Notes under the pieces: generated by a model
What the model was told of the DNA's origin: nothing
What the model saw: the letters and a program-made list of their open reading frames with translations, nothing else
The model's database searches: none
Part shown: piece by piece, positions 1-6,829 of the stretch
Layout of the letters: each line of letters opens with the position of its first letter
How positions within the stretch are numbered: position 1 is the stretch's first letter
Position numbers and translations under genes: made by a program
Origin: Ignavibacteriales bacterium
GTDB lineage: Bacteria; Bacteroidota; Ignavibacteria; Ignavibacteriales; Ignavibacteriaceae
Direction: 5' to 3'
Assembly: GCA_027349615.1 (NCBI GenBank)
Contig: DAIEML010000089.1
Location: 1 to 8,832 of the forward strand
Length of the DNA stretch: 8,832 nt

Positions 1-1
1 A

Positions 2-94
2 TTATTAATTTTTAAAGACGGGAAAATTAAAGACACGATTATTGGTGCAGTTCCAAAATCTCATTTAGTTCAGAAATTGAATTCAGCTTTATAA
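2..94 (+). CDS. Thioredoxin, C-terminal fragment (5' end outside window)
   Basis: An open frame enters from the left edge and ends at TAA 92-94, giving 30 residues. It begins LLIFKDGK and ends in VQKLNSAL. This matches the last two strands and the final helix of the thioredoxin fold: the F-K-x-G turn after the strand that follows the cis-proline, then a GAVPK segment and a closing amphipathic helix. The redox motif (WCGPC in the family) and the cis-proline would lie upstream of the window, so activity cannot be judged. Thioredoxins reduce protein disulfides in the cytoplasm. No terminator is visible in the 42 bases before serA, so read-through into serA is possible. The fragment is short, so a thioredoxin-like domain of a larger protein is an alternative. 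Confidence 0.7.
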   Translation, partial: LLIFKDGKIKDTIIGAVPKSHLVQKLNSAL

Positions 95-136
95 CCACTG
101 TTTAAAATTATTTGATGTATTCAAAATTGGAGTGAA

Positions 137-1720
137 ATGAAGAAGATTATTATTACCGATGCAGTAGATAAAAAGAGTGTTGGAATTTTAGAGCAAGCTG
201 GATTGCAAGTAACTTATCAGCCCGGAATGCCTAAAGATGAAATTAAAAAAGTTATAAAAGATTATAATGGATTGATTGTTAGAAGCGATACTCAAGTTAC
301 CCCAGATCTTATTGAATTAATGGATAACATGGAAGTTATCGGAAGAGCTGGCGCTGGAGTCGATAATATCAATTTAGAATCTGCAACTCGAAAAGGCATA
401 ATTGTTATGAATACTCCGGGAGGCAATACTGTTTCAACAGCTGAACACACAATGGCTTTAATGCTTTCAATGTGCAGAAATGTTCCTCAAGCTAATCAAT
501 CGCTGCGTGCAGCTAAGTGGGACCGTAAAAAATATAAAGGAACTGAACTTCAAGGTAAAGTTCTTGGTATAATCGGACTTGGAAAAATTGGAAGAGAAGT
601 TGCCATCAGATCAAAAGCTTTCGGAATGGAAATAATCGGATATGATCCGGTACTTTCTGAAGAAGTTGCATCAAAGCTTGGAGTAAAACTTCTCGATCTT
701 GATTCAGTTTTTTCACAATCAGATATTATTACAGTTCATGTTCCATTAAGCGGTGAAACAAAAAATTTGCTTTCTGATGACACGATTGCTAAATGTAAAG
801 ATGGAGTAAAAATAATTAATTGCGCACGCGGTGGAATAGTTGATGAAGTTGCATTGGTTAAAGCTCTCGATTCAGGTAAAGTATCCGGGGCAGCATTTGA
901 TGTATATGTTTCAGAGCCGCCGGATTTTAACGGTGCATTTATTCAACATCCAAAAGTTGTAACAACTCCGCATCTTGGTGCGTCCACAGATGAAGCACAG
1001 GAAAAAGTTGCGATTCAAATTGCTGAACAAATTGTGGATTTATTTAATCAAAAAGGCGTGCGCGGTGCTGTTAATGCTGCTGCAATTGAATCCGGAAGCA
1101 ATAAAGAATTTGAGCCTTATGTTAAATTAGCTGAAGATTTAGGTTCACTTCATTCTCAATTACACAAAGGGCAATTGAAGAAAATAAATATTAATTACAG
1201 CGGTGAAATGCTTCATAATTTTACGACTCTTCTGTCAACCGCAGTATTAAAAGGATTTCTTTCAAAAAAATTAACTGCCGGAGTAAATTTAATTAACGCG
1301 CCATTTCTAGCAAAGGAAATGGGAATTAGTTTGAATGAAACAAAAAGCAGCGCCAACCTAAATTATACAAACTTAATGACAGTTGAATTTATTACTGATA
1401 AAGAAACTCGCTCATTTGCCGGTACGATTTTCGGAAATAACGAAAGAAGAATTGTTTATATAGATAAATACCATCTCGAACTTAAGCCAGAAGGACACAT
1501 GCTTTTTTATTATAATATTGATAAACCAGGAATGTTAGCTAATGTCGGTAAAATTCTTGCGGAAGCAAATATAAATATTGCCGGCCTTTCACTTGGAAGA
1601 TTTGAAGTCGGGAAAGAAGCATTAACAGTTATTAATGTTGACAGTGAAATTTCCAAAGAAGTGTTAAGCTCCATCTTATCAGTAAGCGGTGTGCACAGCG
1701 TATCTGCAATTAGCCTTTAG
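137..1720 (+). CDS. serA: D-3-phosphoglycerate dehydrogenase
   Basis: This enzyme catalyses NAD-dependent oxidation of 3-phosphoglycerate to 3-phosphohydroxypyruvate, the first committed step of cytoplasmic serine synthesis. The protein has 527 residues, the length of the long SerA class found in Bacillus and mycobacteria. The Rossmann NAD site reads GLGKIG at 147-152, with an acidic residue (D170) after the second strand that is typical of NAD preference. The expected catalytic trio is present: R231 in CARGG, E260 in SEPPD and H279 in TPHLGAST. An intervening regulatory (ASB-like) domain occupies roughly 320-445. A C-terminal ACT domain runs from about 455 to the end, with a DKPGML turn; ACT domains usually bind serine for feedback inhibition. 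The ATG at 137 has GGAG at 129-132, slightly close but usable. The gene ends just before a strong terminator, so it probably closes its transcription unit. No defects are seen. Confidence 0.95.
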   Translation: MKKIIITDAVDKKSVGILEQAGLQVTYQPGMPKDEIKKVIKDYNGLIVRSDTQVTPDLIELMDNMEVIGRAGAGVDNINLESATRKGIIVMNTPGGNTVSTAEHTMALMLSMCRNVPQANQSLRAAKWDRKKYKGTELQGKVLGIIGLGKIGREVAIRSKAFGMEIIGYDPVLSEEVASKLGVKLLDLDSVFSQSDIITVHVPLSGETKNLLSDDTIAKCKDGVKIINCARGGIVDEVALVKALDSGKVSGAAFDVYVSEPPDFNGAFIQHPKVVTTPHLGASTDEAQEKVAIQIAEQIVDLFNQKGVRGAVNAAAIESGSNKEFEPYVKLAEDLGSLHSQLHKGQLKKININYSGEMLHNFTTLLSTAVLKGFLSKKLTAGVNLINAPFLAKEMGISLNETKSSANLNYTNLMTVEFITDKETRSFAGTIFGNNERRIVYIDKYHLELKPEGHMLFYYNIDKPGMLANVGKILAEANINIAGLSLGRFEVGKEALTVINVDSEISKEVLSSILSVSGVHSVSAISL

Positions 1721-1727
1721 TTTAATG

Positions 1728-1760
1728 ATTCCCGTTTGTGTAAGCAGACGGGAATTTTTT
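1728..1760 (+). terminator. Intrinsic terminator of serA
   Basis: A 12-bp stem pairs 1728-1739 with 1744-1755. It includes two G-T wobbles, and its base is the perfect 8-bp repeat ATTCCCGT/ACGGGAAT. The loop is GTAA (1740-1743), a GNRA-type tetraloop. A run of T follows directly (1755-1760). It begins 7 bases after the serA stop codon. The stem, loop and T-tract all fit Rho-independent termination on the + strand. Confidence 0.87.
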
Positions 1761-1814
1761 CTACTTTTGAATTTCTACAATTTTTTATTCGCGAATTCTT
1801 ACCTGAATAAAGTC

Positions 1815-1843
1815 TTGACAAATAAAACATGTTGTGGTAATTT
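1815..1843 (+). promoter_or_regulatory. Candidate promoter for the GWxTD gene
   Basis: A perfect -35 hexamer TTGACA (1815-1820) is followed after 17 bases by TAATTT (1838-1843), which runs into TAATTTG. That matches TATAAT at only three positions, but resembles the Bacteroidota -7 element TAnnTTTG with one spacer base missing. It lies downstream of the serA terminator and about 105 bases upstream of the next start codon. It is the best promoter-like sequence in this gap. The call rests on motif match alone. Confidence 0.45.
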
Positions 1844-1849
1844 GTTTGG

Positions 1850-1905
1850 GCTTTTGAAAAAAAAAGCTTAAATAAGAAATCTATTTAATAGGGAAATGTT
1901 TTCCC
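1850..1905 (+). other. Two short inverted repeats in the putative leader of the GWxTD gene
   Basis: The first repeat pairs GCTTTT (1850-1855) with AAAAGC (1862-1867) across a 6-base loop. The second pairs GGGAAA (1891-1896) with TTTCCC (1900-1905) across a 3-base loop, TGT. Neither is followed by a T-run, so neither looks like a terminator. If transcription starts near 1850, both lie in or at the start of a 5' leader of about 100 bases. The second could be an operator for a dimeric regulator or an mRNA hairpin. Short A/T-rich repeats arise easily in such DNA, so confidence is low. Confidence 0.3.
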
Positions 1906-1948
1906 GAATAATTAAACAATATAAAATATTATAAACTTTTACTGTAAA

Positions 1949-3331
1949 ATGAAATTCAAAATTATTTTCATCGCTGCTTTGTTTTTGTCATTGTTTACAA
2001 AAATCTATCCTCAACAAAATGCAAACCTATTTGATTTCGATTATGCACAATTTTCATATGATTCAACTTCAAACTATTTAGAATTTTATTATTCATTTAA
2101 TCAATCTGCTTTAACTCCTAAAGTTGTAGAAGCCAATAAAATAGTTGAAGGAATTCTAAAAATATCGATTGAAGATACTACCACAAAGCAGCTGGTAGTT
2201 AATAAGCAATGGCTTCTTAAATATCCTGCCTTAGATTCTGTTAATTCTGTTGATAAAAACTTGGTAGGATTGCTAAACTTTGTTTTACCAAAAGGAATTT
2301 TTAAATGTACGGTAAGCGTAATTGATCAATTTGACGAGAAAAATAAAAAAATTATTTCGGATTTTATTATAGTAAAACCTTTTGACTTAGATAAAATTGC
2401 ACTAAGTGATATTCAATTAGCTTCAAGAATTATTCAGAACAGCCCGAATAAAAATTCCATTTTTTATAAAAATACTTTTGAAATAACACCAATACCTACA
2501 TTAGTATTCGGCGAAAATATTCCTGTAGTCTTTTATTATTATGAAGTCTATGAGCATGATCGAGACTCTAAGACACCATTGAAAATCAATTGTATAGTTA
2601 TAAATAGCAAAGGTAAAATATATTATAAAAACACAAGAGAAATTAGCGGAGGTATTCCTTCAAGAGTAGAAGTAGGAACTATTCCGATCAATAAATATCC
2701 AACCGATACATATGCTTTACGAATTGCTGTACTTGATAGTATCGATAATATTGGAATGACTTCATCAAAAAGATTTTTTGTTTATAATCCTAAAGTAAAA
2801 AATATAGATACTGCCGGTGTGCAGCAATCTAGTGTTCTCAGCAGCATGTTCGGAATTATGTCAATGGAAGAGTGCGATGATTTATTTGCTAAATCTAAAT
2901 ACATTGCAACTTCAACAGAAATAAGTCAGTATTCAAAATTGGATAGTGTTCAGGCGAAAAGAGAATTTTTATTTCAATTTTGGAAAAAGCGTGACGAAGC
3001 TAATGGAACTAAAAAGAATCAGTATTTCCAGGATTATATGAAGCGTGTTCAGGAAAGCAATCAAAAATTCAGCAGCTTAAACAGACCAGGATGGAAAACT
3101 GACCGTGGTAGAATTCTAATAACTTATGGCGAACCAAGTGAAATTGAAAGGCATCCAAACGAAATTGATACGAAGCCATATGAAATTTGGAGTTATAATG
3201 ATTTGGAAGGCGGAGTGATTTTTGTCTTTGCTGATCTTACAGGATTTTCAGATTATCAGCTAATAAATTCAACGGCACGCGGAGAATTAAGAGATGATAA
3301 CTGGCAGCAAAGAGTTCAAGCTGCATATTAA
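1949..3331 (+). CDS. Secreted GWxTD-domain protein of unknown function
   Basis: The protein has 460 residues. Its N-terminus is a Sec-type signal peptide: positive residues at K2 and K4, a hydrophobic core from about 5 to 17, and likely cleavage near residue 22. It is therefore expected in the periplasm or at the cell surface. The middle portion (about 25-290) has alternating hydrophobic and polar stretches that suggest beta-sandwich domains. The C-terminal third carries the family signature GWKTD at 381-385, followed by RGRILITYGEP, the core of the GWxTD domain found mainly in Bacteroidota and related phyla. To my knowledge the domain has no established biochemical role. There is no lipobox cysteine and no C-terminal sorting domain. 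The ATG at 1949 is supported by the signal peptide that follows it; no Shine-Dalgarno sequence is visible. The gene stands apart from its neighbours, with a terminator and candidate promoter upstream, so it may be monocistronic. Confidence 0.85.
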   Translation: MKFKIIFIAALFLSLFTKIYPQQNANLFDFDYAQFSYDSTSNYLEFYYSFNQSALTPKVVEANKIVEGILKISIEDTTTKQLVVNKQWLLKYPALDSVNSVDKNLVGLLNFVLPKGIFKCTVSVIDQFDEKNKKIISDFIIVKPFDLDKIALSDIQLASRIIQNSPNKNSIFYKNTFEITPIPTLVFGENIPVVFYYYEVYEHDRDSKTPLKINCIVINSKGKIYYKNTREISGGIPSRVEVGTIPINKYPTDTYALRIAVLDSIDNIGMTSSKRFFVYNPKVKNIDTAGVQQSSVLSSMFGIMSMEECDDLFAKSKYIATSTEISQYSKLDSVQAKREFLFQFWKKRDEANGTKKNQYFQDYMKRVQESNQKFSSLNRPGWKTDRGRILITYGEPSEIERHPNEIDTKPYEIWSYNDLEGGVIFVFADLTGFSDYQLINSTARGELRDDNWQQRVQAAY

Positions 3332-3375
3332 AATTTTATTCATTTTTTTAACTTCTTATAAGACGAGAATTAGTA

Positions 3376-3407
3376 TTTCTATTAATTCATTCAAATCGTT
3401 AACTTTG
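3376..3407 (+). promoter_or_regulatory. Candidate Bacteroidota-type promoter for the lpxL-to-atp gene run
   Basis: TAACTTTG (3400-3407) is an exact match to the Bacteroidota -7 consensus TAnnTTTG. A TTTC (3376-3379) lies 20 bases upstream, one mismatch from the -33 element TTTG at an acceptable distance. It sits in the 108-base gap after the GWxTD gene. Transcription would start near 3414, about 25 bases before the preferred start codon at 3440. The call rests on motif match alone. Confidence 0.45.
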
Positions 3408-3439
3408 CGTGAATTTTTTCGCAATTGTTTTTACTTTGG

Positions 3440-4309
3440 ATGAAAGATAAAATAGAATTTATATTTTTTAAAAGTTTCAGTCTTTTCTTTAAATTTTGTG
3501 GATTAAAATTATCACGAAAATTTTCTTTTGTTCTTGCCTTTATATTTTATTATTTAATACTTATTCGAAAAAGTACCACGATAGATAATATTTCAAAAGC
3601 ATTTCCTGAATACGATAAACAGAAAGTAAACAAAATAGCTTTTGGCAGCTACAAAAGTTTTGCAAAAACTTTAATCGAAATTTTGTATTTACCTTGGATG
3701 AGTACTGAAGAAATTGTGAAAACAATTCATATTGGTGGAATGGATGTAGTCAGAAAGAAATATAATGAAAATAATGGTTTGATTTTGCTTTCCGCACATT
3801 TTGGGAATTGGGAATTTATGGCAATTACAGTCGCTTTAAAAATGGGAATTCCATTTTCGGTAATTGTTAAATCTCAGCGAAATGAATATGTTACTAAATG
3901 GTTAAATGATGTTAGAGAGAGATGGGGAAATAAAATTGTCCCATTGGGAATTTCAATAAGACAAATTGATAAAGAGCTGAAGGATAAAAATATTGTTGCA
4001 ATGGTTGCCGACCAAAGAGGACCTTCTGATGGAGTTCGTGTAAACTTTTTTGGAAGAAAAGCTTCAGTTTATTCGGGACCGGCAGTGCTGGCGTTAAAAA
4101 CAAAATCACCAATTGTATATGGAATATCAGTAAGACAAAAAGATGATAATTATAAAACTGAATTTGAAGAAATCGAATTGAACAATTTGCCTGAAAATGA
4201 AGATGAGCAAATTGTTGAAATAAATCAGAGATTAACAGATTACTTGGAAAAATACATTCGGCAAAATCCCGAGCAATGGTTGTGGATGCATAAACGATGG
4301 AAATATTAA
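3440..4309 (+). CDS. LpxL/HtrB-type lipid A acyltransferase
   Basis: This is a lysophospholipid acyltransferase superfamily protein of the lipid A secondary acyltransferase type. These enzymes move an acyl chain from acyl-ACP to the lipid A precursor at the inner face of the cytoplasmic membrane. With the ATG at 3440 it has 289 residues, close to the family norm. The N-terminus has hydrophobic segments (about 4-40) suited to membrane association. The catalytic motif is HFGNWE at 120-125, giving the H-x4-D/E pair (H120, E125). Downstream are ADQRGP, the FFGRKA block, and the closing PEQWLWMHKRWK, all typical of LpxL/LpxM relatives. An upstream in-frame TTG at 3425 would add five residues, but ATG is preferred because it leaves a sensible leader after the candidate promoter. 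The acyl chain and attachment site cannot be told from sequence. It lies 7 bases before a glycosyltransferase gene, which supports a role in lipopolysaccharide assembly. Confidence 0.88.
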   Translation: MKDKIEFIFFKSFSLFFKFCGLKLSRKFSFVLAFIFYYLILIRKSTTIDNISKAFPEYDKQKVNKIAFGSYKSFAKTLIEILYLPWMSTEEIVKTIHIGGMDVVRKKYNENNGLILLSAHFGNWEFMAITVALKMGIPFSVIVKSQRNEYVTKWLNDVRERWGNKIVPLGISIRQIDKELKDKNIVAMVADQRGPSDGVRVNFFGRKASVYSGPAVLALKTKSPIVYGISVRQKDDNYKTEFEEIELNNLPENEDEQIVEINQRLTDYLEKYIRQNPEQWLWMHKRWKY

Positions 4310-4316
4310 TACATTA

Positions 4317-5333
4317 ATGGAAAAGATTTTAGTTATACAAACTGCGTTTATCGGCGATGCAATTTTAACTTTGCCGATGATTCAGAAATTGAAAATGAAG
4401 TTTCAAGAAAGTAAAATTGACGTTATTTCAACGCCAATAACTTCTGAAATTTTCTCTGCTTCTCCGTTTGTAAACAATGTTATTGAGCTTGATAAAAGGG
4501 CTAAACATAAATCTTTCTTCTCGCTGCTAAATTTTATTAAAGAAATTAAAAAAAATAATTACACAAAAATTTATTCTCCGCACCGGTCATTTAGAACATC
4601 TTTTATTGTAATGAATTTAGGCGTAATGGAATCGTATGGATTTTCCACCAGCAGTATGAAGCATGTTTACAAGCATTTAATTGATTATATTCCAAATCAT
4701 CATGAAGTACAGAGAAATTTGGACCTAATAGATTTTAACGAAGATTGGAAGATAAATCCAGAAATTAATATTTCAGAAGAGACCAAAGAAAAAATTAATT
4801 TATTTATTAATGAAAATAATTTAGGCGAAAATATTGCAGTAATTGCTCCTGGAAGTATTTGGGAAACTAAAAAATATCCGGCGGAATATTTTGAAGAGGT
4901 AATTAGATATCTACAAAAAAATTCTTTCAACATTGTTTTAATCGGTAGTGATAAGGATAAACCATTTTGCGATAGACTTGTTAAAAAATTTTCTGATAAA
5001 ATCATTTCATCAGCGGGAATGTTTTCGATTATCGAAACAATCGAATTACTAAAACGAACTAAAGTATTGATTTCCAATGACAGCGCTCCAACACATTTTG
5101 GGATGTGTTCTGATATTCCGGTTTTAACTTTATATTGCTCAACAATACCGGAATTTGGATTTTATCCTTACAATAAAAAAAGTGCTTATATAAATTTGAA
5201 TGATCTAAAATGTAAACCTTGTGGTATCCATGGACACGAAAAATGTCCGATTAATACTTTTGCCTGCGGATATGAATTGGAACCGCAAATTGTAATTAAA
5301 AAGTTAAAGGAAATGCTTAATGTATATAACTAA
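4317..5333 (+). CDS. Glycosyltransferase family 9 (heptosyltransferase-like)
   Basis: The 338-residue protein has the two-Rossmann layout of ADP-heptose:LPS heptosyltransferases. These enzymes add heptose to the lipopolysaccharide inner core on the cytoplasmic side of the inner membrane. The N-terminal motif ILVIQTAFIGDAILTLP (4-20) is the family hallmark. The donor-binding half has APGSIWETKKYP from 177, a strand-turn VLIGSDKDK, and SNDSAPTHFG at 253-262, the usual S-x-D-[ST]-x-x-x-H segment. The C-terminus has a Cys/His-rich patch: C299, C302, H305, H307, C310 and C317. The gene starts 7 bases after the acyltransferase with no clear ribosome site, and its end overlaps the next gene by 14 bases. 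The exact sugar donor and acceptor are unknown, so I give no waaC/waaF symbol. Small sequence motifs place the family firmly but not the substrate. Confidence 0.88.
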   Translation: MEKILVIQTAFIGDAILTLPMIQKLKMKFQESKIDVISTPITSEIFSASPFVNNVIELDKRAKHKSFFSLLNFIKEIKKNNYTKIYSPHRSFRTSFIVMNLGVMESYGFSTSSMKHVYKHLIDYIPNHHEVQRNLDLIDFNEDWKINPEINISEETKEKINLFINENNLGENIAVIAPGSIWETKKYPAEYFEEVIRYLQKNSFNIVLIGSDKDKPFCDRLVKKFSDKIISSAGMFSIIETIELLKRTKVLISNDSAPTHFGMCSDIPVLTLYCSTIPEFGFYPYNKKSAYINLNDLKCKPCGIHGHEKCPINTFACGYELEPQIVIKKLKEMLNVYN

Positions 5334-5961
5334 AAATGCAGAATTAATTAATATTGATTCTGATTTTGATAAAGCTGTTCAGCAAGCTAAAAAATTATAT
5401 TTAGAAGGATCGGTTTTTATTTATCCAACAGATACAATTTACGGATTCGGCGCCAATCCATTTAATATCGAAGCTGTTAAAAGAATTGATGAAATTAAAC
5501 ACCGCGAACATGGCAAGATGTATATTTTATTAATAAACAGTATTGAATCATTAATAAAATATATTGAGATAAAATCGGAAAACCATCTCGATTTTCTATT
5601 AAACCTTTGGCCAAATCCGGTTTCTGTTGTACTAACTTTAAATTCTAAGACCAGTGAAATTCTTGGTACTGAAACGGCAGCGTTTAGAATTCCAAATCAC
5701 CGCTTTTGTGTAAAATTAACAAGCGAACTTCAAATGCCAATAATTTCCACAAGTGTAAATCGAAGTAATCAACCGCCAATGGTTGATCCATCGGTAATTG
5801 CGGATGAATTTTCGTCTGAAACGGAAGCTATTTTTTATTCGGATAAAAAATGTTATTATGAAGCGTCAACACTAATTGATTTAAGCGACAGTGTTCCAAA
5901 GTTGCTTAGAGAAGGAAAAATAAAATTTGAAGATATATTAGAGAAATTTGAGAAAAGCTGA
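5320..5961 (+). CDS. L-threonylcarbamoyladenylate synthase (Sua5/YrdC/YwlC family)
   Basis: Members of this family make threonylcarbamoyl-AMP from threonine, bicarbonate and ATP. This is the first step of the t6A37 modification of ANN-decoding tRNAs. The protein has 213 residues and is a single YrdC domain without the extra C-terminal domain of long Sua5 proteins. Visible blocks are YPTDTIYGFGAN (35-46), the basic KHREHGK segment (60-66) that contacts the nucleotide in family structures, LWPNPVSVVL, AFRIPNH (121-127) and STSVNRSN (143-150), the equivalent of the usual ST-x-AN-x-SG. The ATG at 5320 lies inside the end of the glycosyltransferase gene. AAAGGA at 5306-5311 sits eight bases upstream, so translational coupling is likely. 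The close paralogue YciO, whose role is less clear, is an alternative to TsaC. It is a housekeeping gene inside an envelope gene run. Confidence 0.88.
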   Translation: MYITKNAELINIDSDFDKAVQQAKKLYLEGSVFIYPTDTIYGFGANPFNIEAVKRIDEIKHREHGKMYILLINSIESLIKYIEIKSENHLDFLLNLWPNPVSVVLTLNSKTSEILGTETAAFRIPNHRFCVKLTSELQMPIISTSVNRSNQPPMVDPSVIADEFSSETEAIFYSDKKCYYEASTLIDLSDSVPKLLREGKIKFEDILEKFEKS

Positions 5962-5976
5962 ATCATTTTTTATAAT
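5948..5976 (+). promoter_or_regulatory. Candidate sigma70-like promoter before the M23 peptidase gene
   Basis: TTGAGA (5948-5953, one mismatch to TTGACA) and a perfect TATAAT (5971-5976) are separated by exactly 17 bases. The -35 lies in the last codons of the preceding gene and the -10 in the 33-base gap. Transcription would start near 5983, leaving a very short leader before the GTG at 5995. AT-rich DNA gives chance TATAAT matches, so this is only a candidate. Confidence 0.4.
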
Positions 5977-5994
5977 AAAATTTGATATTGAAAC

Positions 5995-6816
5995 GTGAAT
6001 TTTAAAGACATAAAAAAAATAAAAAGTTTTTCAATTCTTTTTATACCGCATCGCGCAGGAATTGAAACAAAATCCAAACAGTTCTCTTCAAACAAAGTTA
6101 TTCTGATATTGGGAATTTATTCTCTTCTAATGCTGTTTGCTGGATTTTTTATATTTAACCTTACACCTTTAAAAAGTATTTTTCCCAGCAATTCAAATTT
6201 AAGTCCAGCCGAAAAACAATTAATCGACGAATTAAATCAAAGATTAATTTATCTTACCAGGGAATTGGAAAACTTGAAATCTACCAACGAACAATTGAAA
6301 AATGCAATTATGCTCGGTGATTCAAGTTTGATAGATTCTCTGACAAATAAAAATCAGATTAATCAAAAAAAATCTCGTTATGGCGGAGATATATTTTCTA
6401 TAATTAGTTTACTTTTTAGTGCTAAAGATTCATCAAACCAAAATCAAATAATTTTTACTAATCCCGCAATAGGTTTTATAAGCAGAGGATTTAATCCAGA
6501 AATTGGTCATATGGGAATTGATATAGTCGTTAAAGCTGGAACTCCTATTTATGCAGCTTCAGGCGGATACGTAGTATTTGCGGATTACACAGTTAGAGAT
6601 GGATATATGATGATAATTTCTCATTCAGATGGATATATTACGGTTTATAAACATTGCAGCATTCTTTTGAGAAAAGTTAGAGATGTAGTTTATGAAGGTG
6701 AAATGATTGCGTTAAGTGGTAATTCAGGAGAAATTACAACCGGTCCTCATCTCCATTTTGAAATATGGAAAGATGGGAAACCAATTAATCCAAAAAAATT
6801 ATTAATAATTAATTAG
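5995..6816 (+). CDS. Membrane-anchored M23 family metallopeptidase
   Basis: This is a peptidoglycan endopeptidase-type protein of 273 residues. A basic N-terminal tail (about 1-34) is followed by one membrane segment (about 35-56) that should anchor it in the inner membrane with the rest in the periplasm. Residues 71-107 form a likely coiled coil, with heptad-like leucines. The C-terminal half is an M23 (lysostaphin/LytM) domain. It has an intact zinc site: H172 and D176 in HMGID, and H254 in HLHFE. It also has the accessory histidines H220 (in YKH) and H252. The site is complete, unlike degenerate EnvC/NlpD activators, so catalysis is plausible. The start is GTG at 5995, because an in-frame stop lies two codons upstream and the next ATG falls inside the membrane segment. 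No Shine-Dalgarno is visible. A bactofilin gene follows after 13 bases. M23-bactofilin pairing is known for cell-shape systems, such as Csd1 with CcmA in Helicobacter. Confidence 0.9.
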   Translation: MNFKDIKKIKSFSILFIPHRAGIETKSKQFSSNKVILILGIYSLLMLFAGFFIFNLTPLKSIFPSNSNLSPAEKQLIDELNQRLIYLTRELENLKSTNEQLKNAIMLGDSSLIDSLTNKNQINQKKSRYGGDIFSIISLLFSAKDSSNQNQIIFTNPAIGFISRGFNPEIGHMGIDIVVKAGTPIYAASGGYVVFADYTVRDGYMMIISHSDGYITVYKHCSILLRKVRDVVYEGEMIALSGNSGEITTGPHLHFEIWKDGKPINPKKLLIIN

Positions 6817-6817
6817 T

Positions 6818-6821
6818 GGAG
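6818..6821 (+). promoter_or_regulatory. Ribosome binding site deciding the bactofilin start
   Basis: GGAG at 6818-6821 lies 8 bases before the TTG at 6830 and 14 bases before the in-frame ATG at 6836. The first spacing is normal for initiation and the second is long. This is the reason for choosing TTG, although the two choices differ by only two residues. Confidence 0.5.
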
Positions 6822-6829
6822 AAATTAAA

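Noticed and set aside
1787..1796. Perfect 10-base palindrome ATTCGCGAAT downstream of the serA terminator
   Set aside because: It is isolated and short with no second copy in the window. It could be a protein site, but nothing ties it to a gene.
1689..1871. Possible 60-residue + strand ORF overlapping the end of serA
   Set aside because: It begins inside serA in another frame, runs through the strong terminator and the candidate promoter, has no ribosome site and resembles no protein I know. It looks like chance read-through of AT-rich DNA.
3354..3363. Palindrome TCTTATAAGA after the GWxTD gene as a terminator
   Set aside because: It has no loop, is weak and A/T-rich, and is not followed by a T-run. 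No convincing terminator for the GWxTD gene was found.
3425..3439. TTG start for the acyltransferase, adding MFLLW
   Set aside because: It has no Shine-Dalgarno and would leave only about ten bases after the candidate transcription start. The ATG at 3440 is simpler, though the choice is not proven.
4700..5077. Minus-strand ORF of 125 residues
   Set aside because: It lies wholly inside the glycosyltransferase gene, whose conserved motifs span the same bases. Its sequence shows no family motif.
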